From positions 122,205-186,204 of the forward strand of contig JADJHD010000016.1 in NCBI GenBank assembly GCA_016707705.1: a stretch of DNA of 64,000 nucleotides, in the 5' to 3' direction. Within the stretch, counting starts at the first letter, position 1; every line of letters starts with the position of its first letter. Shown in pieces: positions 63,430 to 64,000 of the stretch. A program made the translations under genes and the position numbers. A model generated the notes under the pieces. It saw only the letters and a list, made by a program, of their open reading frames with translations, was not told where the DNA came from and did no database searches. This DNA is from Bacteroidales bacterium (GTDB taxonomy: Bacteria > Bacteroidota > Bacteroidia > Bacteroidales > UBA4417).

Positions 63430-64000
63430 GTGAAGACATTCCTCCTGCTTATTTCAGTATTAACAGTCCTGTCGTCCAGGGCGGCATTTGACGACTGGTT
63501 CTTCCCCACAACACTTCGCGTGGATTATTATCATAGTGGTGATGCCAGCTCCGAAAGCTATTCCATCGATGAAGTTCTTCAGGAACCTTTTTGGGGAGGT
63601 TCTAGGACAAATCTCGTGGATAAGTTTGAAATGGGTGAATATTTATTCAAAGCCTTTGATGAAGCGACAAACACCCTGATTTACAGCAGGGGATATTCGA
63701 GTCTGTTTGCTGAATGGCAGTTCACCGAAGAAGCTAAATTTACGAAGAGGAGTTTCTCCGAATCAGTAGTCATGCCTTTTCCTAAAAACAATATCAGGAT
63801 TGAATTTTACAGTCGCGACAAGAAAGGGAAGTATGACAAGGTTTTCGAATATAAGGTAGATGTGAAAAGTTATTTCATCAATGATCAGTTGAGGATGGTC
63901 TATCCTTCCTATAACAGTTTAATCGGAGGTGATGCTTTCAATCATGTGGATATTGTAATTCTTCCTGAAGGATACACCCTTGAAGAAATGGACAAATTCA
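63430..64000 (+). CDS. M64 family peptidase, N-terminal part (cut by window edge)
   Basis: The reading frame starts at a GTG (63430) and runs off the right edge. It begins KTFLLLISVLTVLSSRAAF, a signal peptide. The M64 N-terminal beta-domain follows (FPTTLRVDYYHSGDASSES, FEMGEYLFKAFDEATNTLIYSRGYSSLFAEWQ). The opening of the catalytic domain (FNHVDIVILPEGYTLEEMDKF) comes last, just before the zinc site would appear. M64 peptidases were first known as IgA-cleaving enzymes, but in Bacteroidota most are secreted enzymes of unknown target. The GTG start has no ATG rival before the signal peptide. Confidence 0.8.
   Translation, partial: MKTFLLLISVLTVLSSRAAFDDWFFPTTLRVDYYHSGDASSESYSIDEVLQEPFWGGSRTNLVDKFEMGEYLFKAFDEATNTLIYSRGYSSLFAEWQFTEEAKFTKRSFSESVVMPFPKNNIRIEFYSRDKKGKYDKVFEYKVDVKSYFINDQLRMVYPSYNSLIGGDAFNHVDIVILPEGYTLEEMDKF

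Overview
The window reads as chromosome of a member of the Bacteroidota, most likely an anaerobic or facultative Bacteroidales-type bacterium. The support is a set of lineage-typical proteins: two S46 dipeptidyl-peptidases, a type IX secretion C-terminal sorting domain, GLPGLI, DUF4270 and HYC_CC_PP family proteins, a TonB-dependent receptor, many lipoproteins, and a stand-alone half glycogen synthase. Several genes carry the Bacteroidota promoter -7 element TAnnTTTG, and Shine-Dalgarno sequences are mostly absent. Several genes start at TTG. No rRNA, complete tRNA, insertion sequence, phage gene or CRISPR array was seen, so this looks like core chromosome with some lineage-specific genes.

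Layout: 1-6.9 kb holds a TonB receptor fragment with its HYC_CC_PP partner, a lipid kinase, a glycosyltransferase, DUF3795, a MATE exporter, and an aminotransferase/omega-amidase pair. 7-11.5 kb holds pgk, a strong terminator, a perfect 20-copy array of an 11-bp repeat, msrC, an MntP-like membrane protein, a secreted endonuclease and queD. 11.6-14.5 kb holds hsp20, a small ORF, udk and terC. 14.6-18.7 kb is a compact operon for methylmalonyl-CoA epimerase and a sodium-pumping decarboxylase (mce-mmdA-oadG-biotin carrier-oadB). 19-26.6 kb holds glmS, DUF4270, half glycogen synthase and a large hybrid sensor kinase. 27-33.8 kb is a tetR-tolC-adaptor-RND efflux operon with a clear candidate operator. 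34-37.4 kb holds lnt and a biotin-independent oxaloacetate/pyruvate carboxyltransferase subunit (oadA), preceded by a perfect 20-bp palindrome at its promoter.

38-41.8 kb is a peptidase pair: an M49-like zinc lipoprotein and a DPP7-type S46 peptidase broken by one extra A. 42-46 kb holds an O-acyltransferase and three secreted or lipoprotein genes of unknown role. 46.4-51.7 kb holds a small membrane protein, a CYTH protein, an intact DPP7-type peptidase, manC, a SprT-like protein and a small lipoprotein. 51.9-54 kb holds mlaE-mlaF-cvpA. 54-57.7 kb holds a TonB-type barrel with a GLPGLI partner. 58-59.5 kb is tryptophanase with a structured leader. 59.7-64 kb holds a run of lipoproteins (alpha/beta hydrolase, sugar dehydrogenase, DUF2807) and the start of an M64 peptidase.

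Together the genes suggest an organism living partly on peptides and amino acids. Surface peptidases release dipeptides, tryptophanase and transaminases feed carbon to pyruvate and 2-oxoacids, and membrane decarboxylases turn decarboxylation energy into a sodium gradient. The two carboxyltransferase subunits (MmdA-type and OadA-type) probably share the single biotin carrier and membrane subunits encoded here. The most notable unexplained structures are the 11-bp array downstream of pgk, the paired operators at tetR and oadA, and the frameshifted DPP7 copy.
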